From assembly GCA_024742815.1 (NCBI GenBank), contig JANSXX010000001.1, forward strand, positions 620,001-684,000: a DNA stretch of 64,000 nt. Direction: 5' to 3'. The notes below the pieces were generated by a model. The model was not told the origin of the DNA. It ran no database searches and was given only the letters and a program-made list of their open reading frames with translations. Every line of letters starts with the position of its first letter. The stretch's first letter is position 1. This document shows, piece after piece, positions 46,720 to 55,320 of the stretch. This stretch comes from HXMU1420-13 sp024742815. GTDB taxonomy: Bacteria; Bacteroidota; Rhodothermia; Balneolales; Balneolaceae. The position numbers and the translations under genes are program-made.

Positions 46720-47904
46720 ATGAGAGAAGCTTATATAATCGATGCAGTTCGAACTCCTTGCGGTAAAGCTAATAAGGGATCACTGCGATTTACCTACCCG
46801 GATACGCTGGGCGCAACGGTAGTAAAGGATCTATTGGCAAGAAATAATACTGTTGATCCTGAAGCAATAGACGATGTAATTATGGGATGTGCTTTTCCGG
46901 AAGCTTCTCAGGGTTTAAATATAGCCCGACAAATTGCTTTACTAGGCGGGTTGCCGGATTCGGTTCCGGGAATGACCATCAATAGATTCTGCTCTTCAGG
47001 TTTGCAGACCATTGCATTAGCCGCTGAGCGAATTTTGGTTGGTGGAGCTGAGGCCATCGTTGCAGGTGGAGTAGAAAGTATGAGTATGGTGCCGATGGGA
47101 GGATTATCATTTCAACCAAACCCTGTGATCGCTGATCAACGACCCGAAATATACATTAGCATGGGACTTACAGCCGAGAATGTAGCTTCGAAATATAAGA
47201 TCAGTCGTGAAGATCAGGACGAATTTGCTTATCAAAGTCATCAAAAAGCAATTAATGCGTGGCAGAATGAGCGCTTTAAATCTCAAATTACAAAGGTGAA
47301 AGTAGTTGAGCAGCTCATTACCACGGATGGTGAAATTATTGAGAAAAGTAAGCAATTCGATCAGGATGAAGGTCCACGAGCAGACACATCTGTAGAAGTT
47401 CTTGCCAAATTACGACCTGTATTTAAACAAAACGGAAGTGTAACGGCCGGAAACTCATCCCAAATGAATGATGCAGCAGCGGCGGTTTTGGTGGTTTCAG
47501 GCGATTTCTTAAAGGAACACAATCTCGAACCAATAGCACGGTATGTTTCTTTTCAAACCGCAGGAGTTGCTCCTGAGCTTATGGGCATTGGACCCGTTGA
47601 AGCTATTCCAAAGGCATTAAATCAAGCTGGATTAGAGCAAAAAAGAATTGATTTAATAGAGCTGAATGAAGCATTTGCAGCCCAATCACTCGCGGTAATC
47701 AGAGAGTTAGAATTGGATGAATCAATGGTGAACGTAAATGGTGGAGCTATTGCAATGGGACATCCACTTGGGTGTACCGGAGCAAAATTGACCACACAGA
47801 TTCTACACGAATTGATCGCCCAAAAGAAAAAATACGGAATGGTTACCATGTGTATTGGTGGTGGAATGGGCGCCGCCGGAATATTCGAAAATTTAAAAAA
47901 CTAA
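46720..47904 (+). CDS. fadA: Acetyl-CoA acyltransferase (thiolase, FadA)
   Basis: 394 residues. Thiolytic cleavage, the last step of beta-oxidation. Nucleophile Cys in NRFCSSGLQTIA (about 89), His in GGAIAMGHPLGCTGA, and the second Cys in MCIGGGMGAAG. All catalytic residues are present. It forms the expected complex or cascade with the preceding FadN-like protein. Confidence 0.96.
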   Translation: MREAYIIDAVRTPCGKANKGSLRFTYPDTLGATVVKDLLARNNTVDPEAIDDVIMGCAFPEASQGLNIARQIALLGGLPDSVPGMTINRFCSSGLQTIALAAERILVGGAEAIVAGGVESMSMVPMGGLSFQPNPVIADQRPEIYISMGLTAENVASKYKISREDQDEFAYQSHQKAINAWQNERFKSQITKVKVVEQLITTDGEIIEKSKQFDQDEGPRADTSVEVLAKLRPVFKQNGSVTAGNSSQMNDAAAAVLVVSGDFLKEHNLEPIARYVSFQTAGVAPELMGIGPVEAIPKALNQAGLEQKRIDLIELNEAFAAQSLAVIRELELDESMVNVNGGAIAMGHPLGCTGAKLTTQILHELIAQKKKYGMVTMCIGGGMGAAGIFENLKN

Positions 47905-47906
47905 CT

Positions 47907-48761
47907 ATGTTTACAGCCGACACTATGAAAGGTAAAACCATTCTGATTACGGGTGGGGGAAGCGGTTTAGGTTTAGCAATGGCAAAAGGATTGTGTAGTG
48001 CCGGCGCTGATATTGTAATCTGTGGTAGAACTCTTGAAAAGCTTGAAAAAGCTTCAATAGAAATCGGGGAACAGCGCGAAGATGCTTTAGTCAAGTTTTA
48101 CTCTGTGGATGTTCGAGATCACGAGCAGGTTGACCAAATGTTCAATTCGATAAAGAATGAGATTGGGTCGCTGGATGGTTTAATTAATAATGCTGCGGGC
48201 AACTTCTTGTCGGCGTCTGAGGATTTATCACCTGGTGGGTTTAAAGCCATTGTTGATATTGTTTTGCATGGAACTTTTAATTGTACGCATGCTTTTGGCA
48301 ATTATCTGATTGAAAAAAAACAGGCCGGTAGTATTCTAAATATTGTTACCACTTATGCCGAGCATGGTTCAGCTTTTGTGCTACCTTCAGCTTGTGCTAA
48401 AGCCGGAGTGCTCGCCATGACAAAATCATTGGCTTATGAATGGGCAGAATATAATATCAGGGTAAATGCAATTGCTCCCGGTCCATTTCCAACAAAAGGT
48501 GCTTGGGCAAGATTGGTCCCTGATTCTATGCTGGAAAAAATGATGATCAAACAAAATCCATCAAAGCGGTTAGGTGATCATCAGGAATTAGCCAATTTGG
48601 CGGTATTCCTGATGTCTGACCTCGCACCTTATATTACAGGTGAATCTGTGGTTATTGATGGCGGGGAAAGCCTAAAAGCCGGGCAGTTCAATTTTGTTAC
48701 CGATATGATGTCGCGAAAAAAACTGAAGATGGCATTTAAGGCGATGAAGCCAAAAAAGTGA
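47907..48761 (+). CDS. Short-chain dehydrogenase, 2,4-dienoyl-CoA reductase-like
   Basis: 284 residues from the ATG at 47907; a longer frame from 47772 would lie within the thiolase gene. NADP-type fold: TGGGSGLGLAMA, NNAAGNF, and the catalytic segment PSACAKAGVLAMTKSLAYEW, where Lys is kept and the usual SDR Tyr is replaced, as in DECR-type reductases, then IRVNAIAPGPF. It would remove double bonds at even positions so that polyunsaturated acids can pass through the operon's beta-oxidation enzymes. Confidence 0.9.
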   Translation: MFTADTMKGKTILITGGGSGLGLAMAKGLCSAGADIVICGRTLEKLEKASIEIGEQREDALVKFYSVDVRDHEQVDQMFNSIKNEIGSLDGLINNAAGNFLSASEDLSPGGFKAIVDIVLHGTFNCTHAFGNYLIEKKQAGSILNIVTTYAEHGSAFVLPSACAKAGVLAMTKSLAYEWAEYNIRVNAIAPGPFPTKGAWARLVPDSMLEKMMIKQNPSKRLGDHQELANLAVFLMSDLAPYITGESVVIDGGESLKAGQFNFVTDMMSRKKLKMAFKAMKPKK

Positions 48762-48917
48762 TTATCCGAGTAGGATTGATGTAAGAATTACTGCACCTAT
48801 TACTGTTAAGTAGAATATATCAGTTTGTACATCTGGTCGATGTAGATGTAAGTAATGCTTATTTATAGTGTGTTCGAGTCCAAGTTTATAATACTTGTTA
48901 TATATACCTGTTTTCAT
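48762..48917 (-). CDS. Small membrane protein, 51 residues
   Basis: A short frame with a strong ribosome-binding site (GGAGGT, then AATT, then ATG at 48917). It encodes a His/Tyr-rich N-terminal part (MKTGIYNKYYKLGLEHTINK) and a single C-terminal helix (FYLTVIGAVILTSILLG). It starts 27 bp after the stop of the secreted protein gene at 48945 on the same strand, so they may be co-transcribed. No homologue recognised. Confidence 0.65.
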   Translation of the reverse strand: MKTGIYNKYYKLGLEHTINKHYLHLHRPDVQTDIFYLTVIGAVILTSILLG

Positions 48918-48944
48918 AATTACCTCCAGGTTACTCTCTAAAGC

Positions 48945-49349
48945 TTATTTATAGTCCGAGTCAGCTAATTGTTTTTCAAGAGCTGAGATTCTGTTTTTTA
49001 GTCGATTAACTTCAATATCTTGTTGAGTGATTCTTACAAATTCACCATCAATATTGGTTTCAATCCAAAGTTTTTCGCCTTTATCGAACTTTACTTTGGT
49101 TACCAATTCGTAAGTGTTGTGATCGTACAGTTTCCAGATTCCATGCTCCAAGAAACTTTCATCATTTTTGAAATAAAATCCTTCCTGTAAAACACCGCCC
49201 TCTGCACTATACATGGTCATCGAGTAATGGTCACCAGTCAAATGAGTAACAATTTTCTGATTCTCAACTTGTTCAATGGTGTTCTGTGCTGTTGAGTTTG
49301 TTAATCCGGTAAAAAGGATAAAAACAAGGGTAAGTAATAATGTTTTCAT
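48945..49349 (-). CDS. Secreted protein with C-terminal coiled coil
   Basis: 134 residues. Signal peptide 1-21 (ending NSTAQN). The mature part is beta-rich (repeated GxYxFKND, LWIETNIDGEFV) and ends in a short coiled coil (VNRLKNRISALEKQLADSD). Family not recognised. Direct repeats of ATGTTAACATAA-like sequence lie 40-80 bp upstream. Confidence 0.75.
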   Translation of the reverse strand: MKTLLLTLVFILFTGLTNSTAQNTIEQVENQKIVTHLTGDHYSMTMYSAEGGVLQEGFYFKNDESFLEHGIWKLYDHNTYELVTKVKFDKGEKLWIETNIDGEFVRITQQDIEVNRLKNRISALEKQLADSDYK

Positions 49350-49437
49350 AGCAATACCTCTCTAATTAGTTGCTATCCAATGTTACCAAATTGTTAACAT
49401 AAAGTAAAGCAGATGTTAACATAAATTTAACACACTG

Positions 49438-50304
49438 TTAAGAAAACTGATTCAGTCGTGCCTCTACACGTTCAGTTTGAATTGCTAACTGTAGAGCATC
49501 GTAACTATTATACCCTGTTTCTTTACCCATTTGAATGGACTTCAAAAATAATAGAGCCGCTTTTTCGGCTGCTTTTGATGCATCAAATTCTTGCTTTTCA
49601 AAATAAATTCTCTGCGAATCGTTTACTCTCCCAATCCGAACAGTTTGATCAAGAACATTGCATTCTAATATTTCATACTTGTTGGCAGCAAGCCGCTGAT
49701 GTCTGTTCGATCCCGAGCCTGAATAAATATTTATGGTTGCAGTTGATCCATTATCAAATCTCAGAAATAAGTGAATGGCAATAGGGTAGCTGCCCGATAG
49801 GAAAACTGATTTAGCTTCAATATGATGAATGCCGGAATCGAGCCATTTCATACAAAGTCCGATTTCATCTATCCAGTAACTTTTAAAAGACGACTGGAGG
49901 TTTACAATCGTGTTTTTTTCAATTTCTTTATCAATATGCAGATAAGAGGGTCTGGGTAATTTATCCATCATCCATCGTGTAGCCGGTGCTAACGATGGCC
50001 ACTGTGAAAATTGAACTCTGCATCCCGATTCTTTAGCCGACCGGTGGATTTTTTCCAACATTTTAATGTCGGTGGGTTGCTTCGCAATGAAAAAGCAATG
50101 AAATCCTTTACGTACTCCTTCCAATAATACTTGTAGGTTTTCAGGACTTTCATCCAAAATAAAACATGCATCCACTGAGTTCAGATCCTGAATGGTGGGG
50201 CACAATTCAACCTCGCTTACAATATTATGTGGGCGTAAATGTTGCTCCCAGGCAACTGCTCGTGTTGCATCTCCTACAATTCCAACTTTCATGTTTATAG
50301 CCAT
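49438..50304 (-). CDS. Gfo/Idh/MocA-like oxidoreductase
   Basis: 288 residues, somewhat short for the family (about 330). An N-terminal Rossmann-like part begins MKVGIVGDATRAVAW; the usual GxGxxG is degenerate. The C-terminal alpha/beta domain contains LDSGIHHIEA, resembling the family's DxGxHxxD segment. Two starts are possible (50304, or MKVGIVG at 50292). Weak dinucleotide-binding motif means catalytic activity is uncertain. Confidence 0.75.
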   Translation of the reverse strand: MAINMKVGIVGDATRAVAWEQHLRPHNIVSEVELCPTIQDLNSVDACFILDESPENLQVLLEGVRKGFHCFFIAKQPTDIKMLEKIHRSAKESGCRVQFSQWPSLAPATRWMMDKLPRPSYLHIDKEIEKNTIVNLQSSFKSYWIDEIGLCMKWLDSGIHHIEAKSVFLSGSYPIAIHLFLRFDNGSTATINIYSGSGSNRHQRLAANKYEILECNVLDQTVRIGRVNDSQRIYFEKQEFDASKAAEKAALLFLKSIQMGKETGYNSYDALQLAIQTERVEARLNQFS

Positions 50305-50352
50305 TAATTTTGGCTAAAATGCAAATGGAGATGCTATTTTCCAACTACGAGA

Positions 50353-50532
50353 TTAGTCGGGCATTACAATTGCGAGAATAAAATACATAAGGATGGTGGA
50401 GCCGTATAAAAAAGCGAATATGATGAATAGTATTCGTACAATTGTTGGATCCCATCCCAAATACTCTGCTAATCCACCACAAACCCCGGCGAGCATTTTG
50501 TCCTTTCTTGATTTTTTTAACTTTGCAGGCAT
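50353..50532 (-). CDS. PspC-domain protein, 59 residues
   Basis: MPAKLKKSRKDKMLAGVCGG begins the classical PspC pattern: basic N-terminus, LAGVCGGLAEYLGWDPTIVR, then a hydrophobic helix to the end (about 32-56). Related to phage-shock protein C, an inner-membrane stress protein. A frame on the same strand at 50345-50629 overlaps it but has no coding character. The short length explains why it may be missed. Confidence 0.9.
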   Translation of the reverse strand: MPAKLKKSRKDKMLAGVCGGLAEYLGWDPTIVRILFIIFAFLYGSTILMYFILAIVMPD

Positions 50533-50597
50533 AGTTTTTTGAATTTATGTCATAAATCAACGGCAGGATACGACGCGGAATTGAAATGGTTACAAAA

Positions 50598-50626
50598 AAA
50601 AGCGAAATATTTTTTATTTCGCTTTT
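50598..50626 (-). terminator. Terminator after the BlaR1-like gene
   Basis: AAAAGCGAAATA and TATTTCGCTTTT pair perfectly over 12 bases with a five-base loop; on the minus strand it is followed by a run of T. Confidence 0.88.
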
Positions 50627-50650
50627 CACTTATAAAAAGATTGGGTTTCA

Positions 50651-52219
50651 CTACTTTTGTAGCCTGAAAACTATTGGCATACTCATCTGAACATTTACTT
50701 TTTGACCTCTTTGTAAACCGGGAGTAAACTTCGTGTTTTTAATCACACGTAGTGCCTCTTCGTCGCAACCGCCACCGATTCCTTTAATCACCTGAGGATT
50801 TTGAACATTTCCGTCTTTGTCGACTACGAATTGCACAACAACTCGTCCTTCAATACCAGTTTTTCGAGCTTCTTCTGGATAGTTAATTTGCGTTATTAAG
50901 CTGTTAATTCCACCGCTCGGTTCGGGCATTTGTTCCACTTTACTGAAGAATTCCGCATCATTGTATTTGTTATCTGCTTTTTCAGCAGTTTTAGAGGTTA
51001 TATAAATTGCTTTAGTTGTCCCGGAATTATCAACCCGTATTGAGCCTATGTTTTCGGTTAAGATTGCATCGTTTAGATTTTCAACTTCGGTAAGTGTGCC
51101 ATCGATATAAATCTTGTACTCTTGTGATTGTACCTGTTCCAGATTTAAAAAAGGAGGGCTTTTGGTTTCCATCTCAGGAAAATCTGATTGTGAGGATGTT
51201 TCGGTACAAGCCGTTGCAACCGTTATTGTAAGAGCAATAAGGGTAATACTTGCTAAATTCAGAACTTTTTGTGGTTTACTTTTAATCATAGACATGTTTT
51301 GTATTCGCTTTTTTAGATTTGAACTTTGTTCGGTTAAAGCGATCTGGAGGTTGGGTTGGTGATCAGAAGATTGTGAAACACTGAAAATCAGCTTCGCATA
51401 TTGTGTAGGCGAAGCATGAAATTCAGTGATAACCTCCTGATCACAGGATGTTTCGCGAAAGTCATTAATTTGAGTAATCAAATTGTTTATAAGTGGATTA
51501 AACCCAATTAAACTTCTGATAAAGCTTATCAACACATTCAACTTATAATCTCTTCGGTGAATATGAATCAATTCATGTGCAACTATCATATTAAAGGTAG
51601 TATGATCGTCTTGTAGAAATTTCGGTACTACAATGATTGGAGTTTCCCATCCGAATGTAAATGGAGTGCTAACATCAGCTGATCCAATAAAAATTTGAGA
51701 GTGATAATTCAAAGCTGATCGGAAGTTAGCAGAGTTCAGTTGATTGTGATCCGATAATAAATCTAGCTTCAGCTTTTGCCGTAACCTTCTAAGATTCACT
51801 AAATTTACCATTAACTGAATGATTCGATAACAAGACAGAATCATCACACAATAGGTAGTTAGTGCAACAAAGCTATAAAAATTAAATGAAGTGGCTGAAG
51901 AAGCATCCGTCAAATAAGCGCTAAATGATAAGTCGGGTACAGGAACCGTTAGCACTGCGAAAACAGTGCTAGATTCAGTAATACTACCGGTAAATAGGCT
52001 TGTTATTGGTGTAATAATCCAATTTAGAAATATAGCAGTAGGGAAAGATATCAATAGAGCTACTCGGAGGTAATAATCAAAAAATGGTTGATTGGATTTT
52101 CGCATCTGTACCAGATACAAAACGATACCGACTAGAATTGTCCACCATAAAAAAGGGATCCAAAATTTATGAAAGGCTTGCTCCCCAAAATTTGATAAAG
52201 CAGAAAAATCCATACCCAT
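50651..52219 (-). CDS. BlaR1/MecR1-like M56 metallopeptidase with TonB C-terminal domain
   Basis: 522 residues. Four membrane helices (about 15-40, 45-70, 110-135 and about 335) surround a zinc peptidase domain with VAHELIHIHRRD (HExxH, about 205) and RETSCDQEV. In place of the penicillin-binding sensor of BlaR1 there is a TonB C-terminal fold (about 430-522: YPEEARKTGIEGRVVVQFVV, then EEALRVIKNTKFTPG). It overlaps the repressor gene by one base. Likely role: signal-triggered cleavage of the BlaI-type repressor. The signal is unknown. Confidence 0.92.
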   Translation of the reverse strand: MGMDFSALSNFGEQAFHKFWIPFLWWTILVGIVLYLVQMRKSNQPFFDYYLRVALLISFPTAIFLNWIITPITSLFTGSITESSTVFAVLTVPVPDLSFSAYLTDASSATSFNFYSFVALTTYCVMILSCYRIIQLMVNLVNLRRLRQKLKLDLLSDHNQLNSANFRSALNYHSQIFIGSADVSTPFTFGWETPIIVVPKFLQDDHTTFNMIVAHELIHIHRRDYKLNVLISFIRSLIGFNPLINNLITQINDFRETSCDQEVITEFHASPTQYAKLIFSVSQSSDHQPNLQIALTEQSSNLKKRIQNMSMIKSKPQKVLNLASITLIALTITVATACTETSSQSDFPEMETKSPPFLNLEQVQSQEYKIYIDGTLTEVENLNDAILTENIGSIRVDNSGTTKAIYITSKTAEKADNKYNDAEFFSKVEQMPEPSGGINSLITQINYPEEARKTGIEGRVVVQFVVDKDGNVQNPQVIKGIGGGCDEEALRVIKNTKFTPGLQRGQKVNVQMSMPIVFRLQK

Positions 52220-52599
52220 TATCTCTCCTCCATATTATCAATCAGTTTCTTTATCTCTGCCAGTTCCTCTTTAGATACCTGTTCGTTTTGAACCAGTGTT
52301 TGCACCAGCGCTGCCGCAGAGCCATTAAACACTTTCTCAAGCGTGAGGTTTAATAATTTACTTTTTACTTTTTCTGGATCTTGTTTGCGCGTTGCACTAT
52401 ACACATAGGCATTCCCTTCTTTACGATACTTTAAAGCTCCTTTTTCAGTAAGGTTTTTCATAACAGTCATTATAGTGGTGTAGGCCACTTGCCTTTTTTT
52501 AAGTATTCGATTTCTTACATCATTTACGGTGGCTTCTTCTAATTCCCACACAATTTGAAGAACTTCAAGTTCGGTTTTGCCTAAGGGGATCGCTTTCAT
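52219..52599 (-). CDS. BlaI/MecI-type repressor
   Basis: 126 residues. Winged helix about 5-75: LGKTELEVLQIVWELEEATVNDVR, TTIMTVMKNLTEKGAL, then a helical dimerisation part (about 85-126). It is proteolysed by the M56 peptidase in the classical system. An inverted repeat 18 bp upstream of its ATG (52617-52636) is the probable operator, giving autoregulation of the pair. Confidence 0.94.
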   Translation of the reverse strand: MKAIPLGKTELEVLQIVWELEEATVNDVRNRILKKRQVAYTTIMTVMKNLTEKGALKYRKEGNAYVYSATRKQDPEKVKSKLLNLTLEKVFNGSAAALVQTLVQNEQVSKEELAEIKKLIDNMEER

Positions 52600-52616
52600 T
52601 TTATTACTATTGAGTT

Positions 52617-52636
52617 AATACTAAGAACATAGTATT
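52617..52636. promoter_or_regulatory. BlaI-type operator palindrome
   Basis: AATACTA and TAGTATT are perfect arms with a six-base spacer (AGAACA). It lies between the BlaI-like gene and the divergent photolyase gene, so it could control both. Confidence 0.6.
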
Positions 52637-52702
52637 TAATTTAATCTAAGTTTGCAACTCCTTTTTTGGAACGCTTTTTTGACGGATGCTTTTTGATTGG
52701 GT

Positions 52703-54274
52703 ATGAGTAAACGACCTTTTTTATCCCAAATTGACCAACGCATAGAAAAACCAGAACTTGGAAATGCTGAAAAAGCTGTATTTATACTTCACGATCAGTT
52801 AAATCTTGATCATTGGCCCAACTGGGTGAAAGAAGAAAAACCGCTGCTGATTTTTATTGAATCGAAAGCGAAAGGGAGCAGCTTGCCTTATCACAAAAAG
52901 AAGTTAGTGTATGTACTAAGTAGTATGAGGCATTTTGCAATCGAATGTGCGGAAGTAGGATATCCCGTGTACTATCATTCTACAGAAAAGTGGTATGGGG
53001 ATGCATTAACTGAAATGTTGGAACAGCAGGATCATCTATCACTTTTTATGATGGAAGCATCCGAATGGGATACTCGGGAGCAACAACAAACGATTAAAAA
53101 TGAGTTCGAGAGAAGTGTAGAAGTCATTCCCAATAATTTCTTTCTGGCTGATGTCAATGAGTATAAAGACAAAATTGCCCCCGGCTATCGAATGGAGTAT
53201 TTCTATCGAGATATGCGACGAATGACCGGCTATTTAATGAACGGGACTGAGCCCGAAGGTGGTGAATGGAATTACGATGAGGAAAATCGGAAGAAACTCC
53301 CAAGAAAGATCAACATTCCAAGTATTGCAAGCACCGAAACCGACGAGATAACAGAGGAAGTTATAGAGTTGATCGCAGCGAACTACAGCGATCATTTTGG
53401 GGATATTGATGGATTTGATCTAGCTGTTACTCGTAGACAAGCTCTTTACAGGCTCAATGAATTCATTGATGAACGGCTGGATGAATTTGGTCCATATGAG
53501 GATGCTATGGCCACAGGGAAAGATGTGATTTTCCATTCTCAATTATCCATTTATATGAATAACGGACTGCTTCATCCCAAAGAAGTATGTGATAAAGCAC
53601 AAGAAGCCTACGATGCCGGTAAAGCAAAATTGAATTCTGTAGAGGGTTTTATCCGACAAATTATTGGTTGGCGTGAATTTGTTCGAGTGTATTATGAGGC
53701 AATGATGCCGGATGTAAGAGAAACGAATTACTTTGGCTTCGATAAACCATTGCCCGATTTATATTGGTCCGGTGAAACCAAAATGCACTGCATGAGCGAA
53801 TGTGTACGTCCGGTTATAAAAGATGGTTATTCTCATCATATTCCAAGATTGATGGTGCTGAGTAACTTCTCTAATCTAACACATACCGATCCAAGAAAGC
53901 TAAACGAATGGTTTTGGTTTGGATATTTGGATGCCTACGAATGGGTGGTGCTGCCAAACGTATTGGGAATGAGCACCTTTGCCGATGGAGGAGTTTTAGC
54001 TTCAAAACCGTATGTGGCAGGTGGGAATTACATCAACAAAATGAGCGATTACTGCAAAAGTTGCTCTTACTCGATCAAGGAAAAGACTGGTGACAAAGCC
54101 TGTCCATTTAATTATTTATACTGGAATTTCATCGATCAGCAGCGAGAAACATTCCTGGAAAATGGAAGAGCAAATTTTATGGTAAACATGTTCGATAAAA
54201 AAGATGATGTAGAGAAAAAAGCCATCCGTGAATCGAGCGAAAAGTTCATCAACAATTTGAAGCGGTATGATTAA
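52703..54274 (+). CDS. FeS-type (6-4) photolyase/cryptochrome-like protein
   Basis: 523 residues from the ATG at 52703 (a TTG two codons earlier is less likely). COG3046 group (FeS-BCP, as in Agrobacterium PhrB). N-terminal antenna domain about 20-150, with catalytic FAD-binding domain to the end. The four cluster Cys are visible: Cys in KMHCMSEC, YCKSCSYS and KACPFNYLYW. LPNVLGMSTFADGG is also conserved. It repairs (6-4) photoproducts using light. A BlaI-like palindrome lies 66 bp upstream. A second photolyase is 2.4 kb downstream. Confidence 0.93.
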   Translation: MSKRPFLSQIDQRIEKPELGNAEKAVFILHDQLNLDHWPNWVKEEKPLLIFIESKAKGSSLPYHKKKLVYVLSSMRHFAIECAEVGYPVYYHSTEKWYGDALTEMLEQQDHLSLFMMEASEWDTREQQQTIKNEFERSVEVIPNNFFLADVNEYKDKIAPGYRMEYFYRDMRRMTGYLMNGTEPEGGEWNYDEENRKKLPRKINIPSIASTETDEITEEVIELIAANYSDHFGDIDGFDLAVTRRQALYRLNEFIDERLDEFGPYEDAMATGKDVIFHSQLSIYMNNGLLHPKEVCDKAQEAYDAGKAKLNSVEGFIRQIIGWREFVRVYYEAMMPDVRETNYFGFDKPLPDLYWSGETKMHCMSECVRPVIKDGYSHHIPRLMVLSNFSNLTHTDPRKLNEWFWFGYLDAYEWVVLPNVLGMSTFADGGVLASKPYVAGGNYINKMSDYCKSCSYSIKEKTGDKACPFNYLYWNFIDQQRETFLENGRANFMVNMFDKKDDVEKKAIRESSEKFINNLKRYD

Positions 54275-54354
54275 TTAAGAATGGTTCAATTATCAATTAA
54301 GAATTAACTTTTAAACAGTTTATTATTTATTTATTCCATTCTACTATTTTTATT

Positions 54355-54462
54355 CTGCTAACTGCTAACTGCTAACTGCTAACTGCTAACTGCTAACTGC
54401 TAACTGCTAACTGCTAACTGCTAACTGCTAACTGCTAACTGCTAACTGCTAACTGCTAACTG
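54355..54462. repeat. Short tandem repeat, CTAACTG, about 15 copies
   Basis: A 7-bp unit repeated over 108 bp between the photolyase stop and the outer-membrane gene at 54539. There are no spacers. Length change would alter promoter spacing of the downstream gene. Confidence 0.95.
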
Positions 54463-54538
54463 TTAATCTCACATCTATATGTTATAGAGCAAGTCATTCG
54501 ATGAAAATACATTCGTAGCAGAACCTAACTACACTGCT

Positions 54539-55231
54539 ATGAAAACTACACATCTCTTTTTTCTGGTTACTCTATTATCGGCTTCAGCAACAGCACAGCC
54601 CTTCAATTTCGATATCAGCTTTGCAATGGGTACTCCACAAGGTGCTTTTCAGCAATCTCTCGAACGTGATTCATACGGAGTTGATTTTGCATTTACTTAT
54701 CAAATTGGGCGCGATATTCCCATCCACATTGGTGCAGGAATGATGTATCAAAACTATGGCTGGCGCGAGCGAGAAACTCAATTTATAGATGGTGTTCCTG
54801 AGGTAGATGTTAATGTGCGTACAACCAATAATATGATAACTCCTCAGCTAATCATGAGAATTGAGCCAAATTTAGGGAGCTTCTCGCCATTCATTGAAGG
54901 TTCCGTAGGGTTCAACTATTTGTACACTCAATCTTCCATTACTGATTTGTACGACGATGAAGAGATCGCAAGCACTGTGAATTACGATTACTTTACTTCG
55001 AATTCGGGTATTGGTGCAGGGGCTAAATTTCGACTATGGGAAGGCTTTAATGATGACGGTGACTTTGTTGGACTTCATCTTATTCTAAAAACTAAATATA
55101 TGTTAGGTGGAGAAGCGCTTTATCTAAAAGAGGGTGATTTAATCCCCAATGGTAATAACTTGGATTATGTAGTTAGCCAATCACGAACAGATCTTACAAC
55201 CTTCAACATTGGGCTTGTGTTTAATTTCTAA
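54539..55231 (+). CDS. Small outer-membrane beta-barrel protein
   Basis: 230 residues. Signal peptide 1-19 (ending SATAQP), then an 8-10-stranded barrel pattern (DISFAMGTPQG, HIGAGMMYQNYGW, SGIGAGAKFRLWEG) ending in FNIGLVFNF, a terminal-Phe signature. Family resembles the porin-like OmpW/OMP_b-brl group. It stands alone; a 7-bp repeat array lies 77 bp upstream and a strong terminator follows. Confidence 0.85.
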   Translation: MKTTHLFFLVTLLSASATAQPFNFDISFAMGTPQGAFQQSLERDSYGVDFAFTYQIGRDIPIHIGAGMMYQNYGWRERETQFIDGVPEVDVNVRTTNNMITPQLIMRIEPNLGSFSPFIEGSVGFNYLYTQSSITDLYDDEEIASTVNYDYFTSNSGIGAGAKFRLWEGFNDDGDFVGLHLILKTKYMLGGEALYLKEGDLIPNGNNLDYVVSQSRTDLTTFNIGLVFNF

Positions 55232-55252
55232 TCAGAAGCATTACAATGTATT

Positions 55253-55282
55253 AAGCCACTTTTCTGAAAGTGGCTTTTTTTG
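55253..55282 (+). terminator. Terminator after the barrel gene
   Basis: AAGCCACTTT and AAAGTGGCTT form a 10-base stem with a three-base loop, followed by TTTTTT. Confidence 0.9.
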
Positions 55283-55320
55283 TTTATTGATGTGCTTACA
55301 TCATAAATAAAATAAATAAG

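Noticed and set aside
47772..47906. Longer start of the SDR gene inside the thiolase gene
   Set aside because: The added residues (Trp/Arg-rich) match no SDR N-terminus, and the ATG at 47907 follows the thiolase stop by two bases.
50345..50629. 94-codon frame on the minus strand
   Set aside because: It overlaps the PspC gene in another frame and has no coding character; PspC motif in the other frame is unmistakable.
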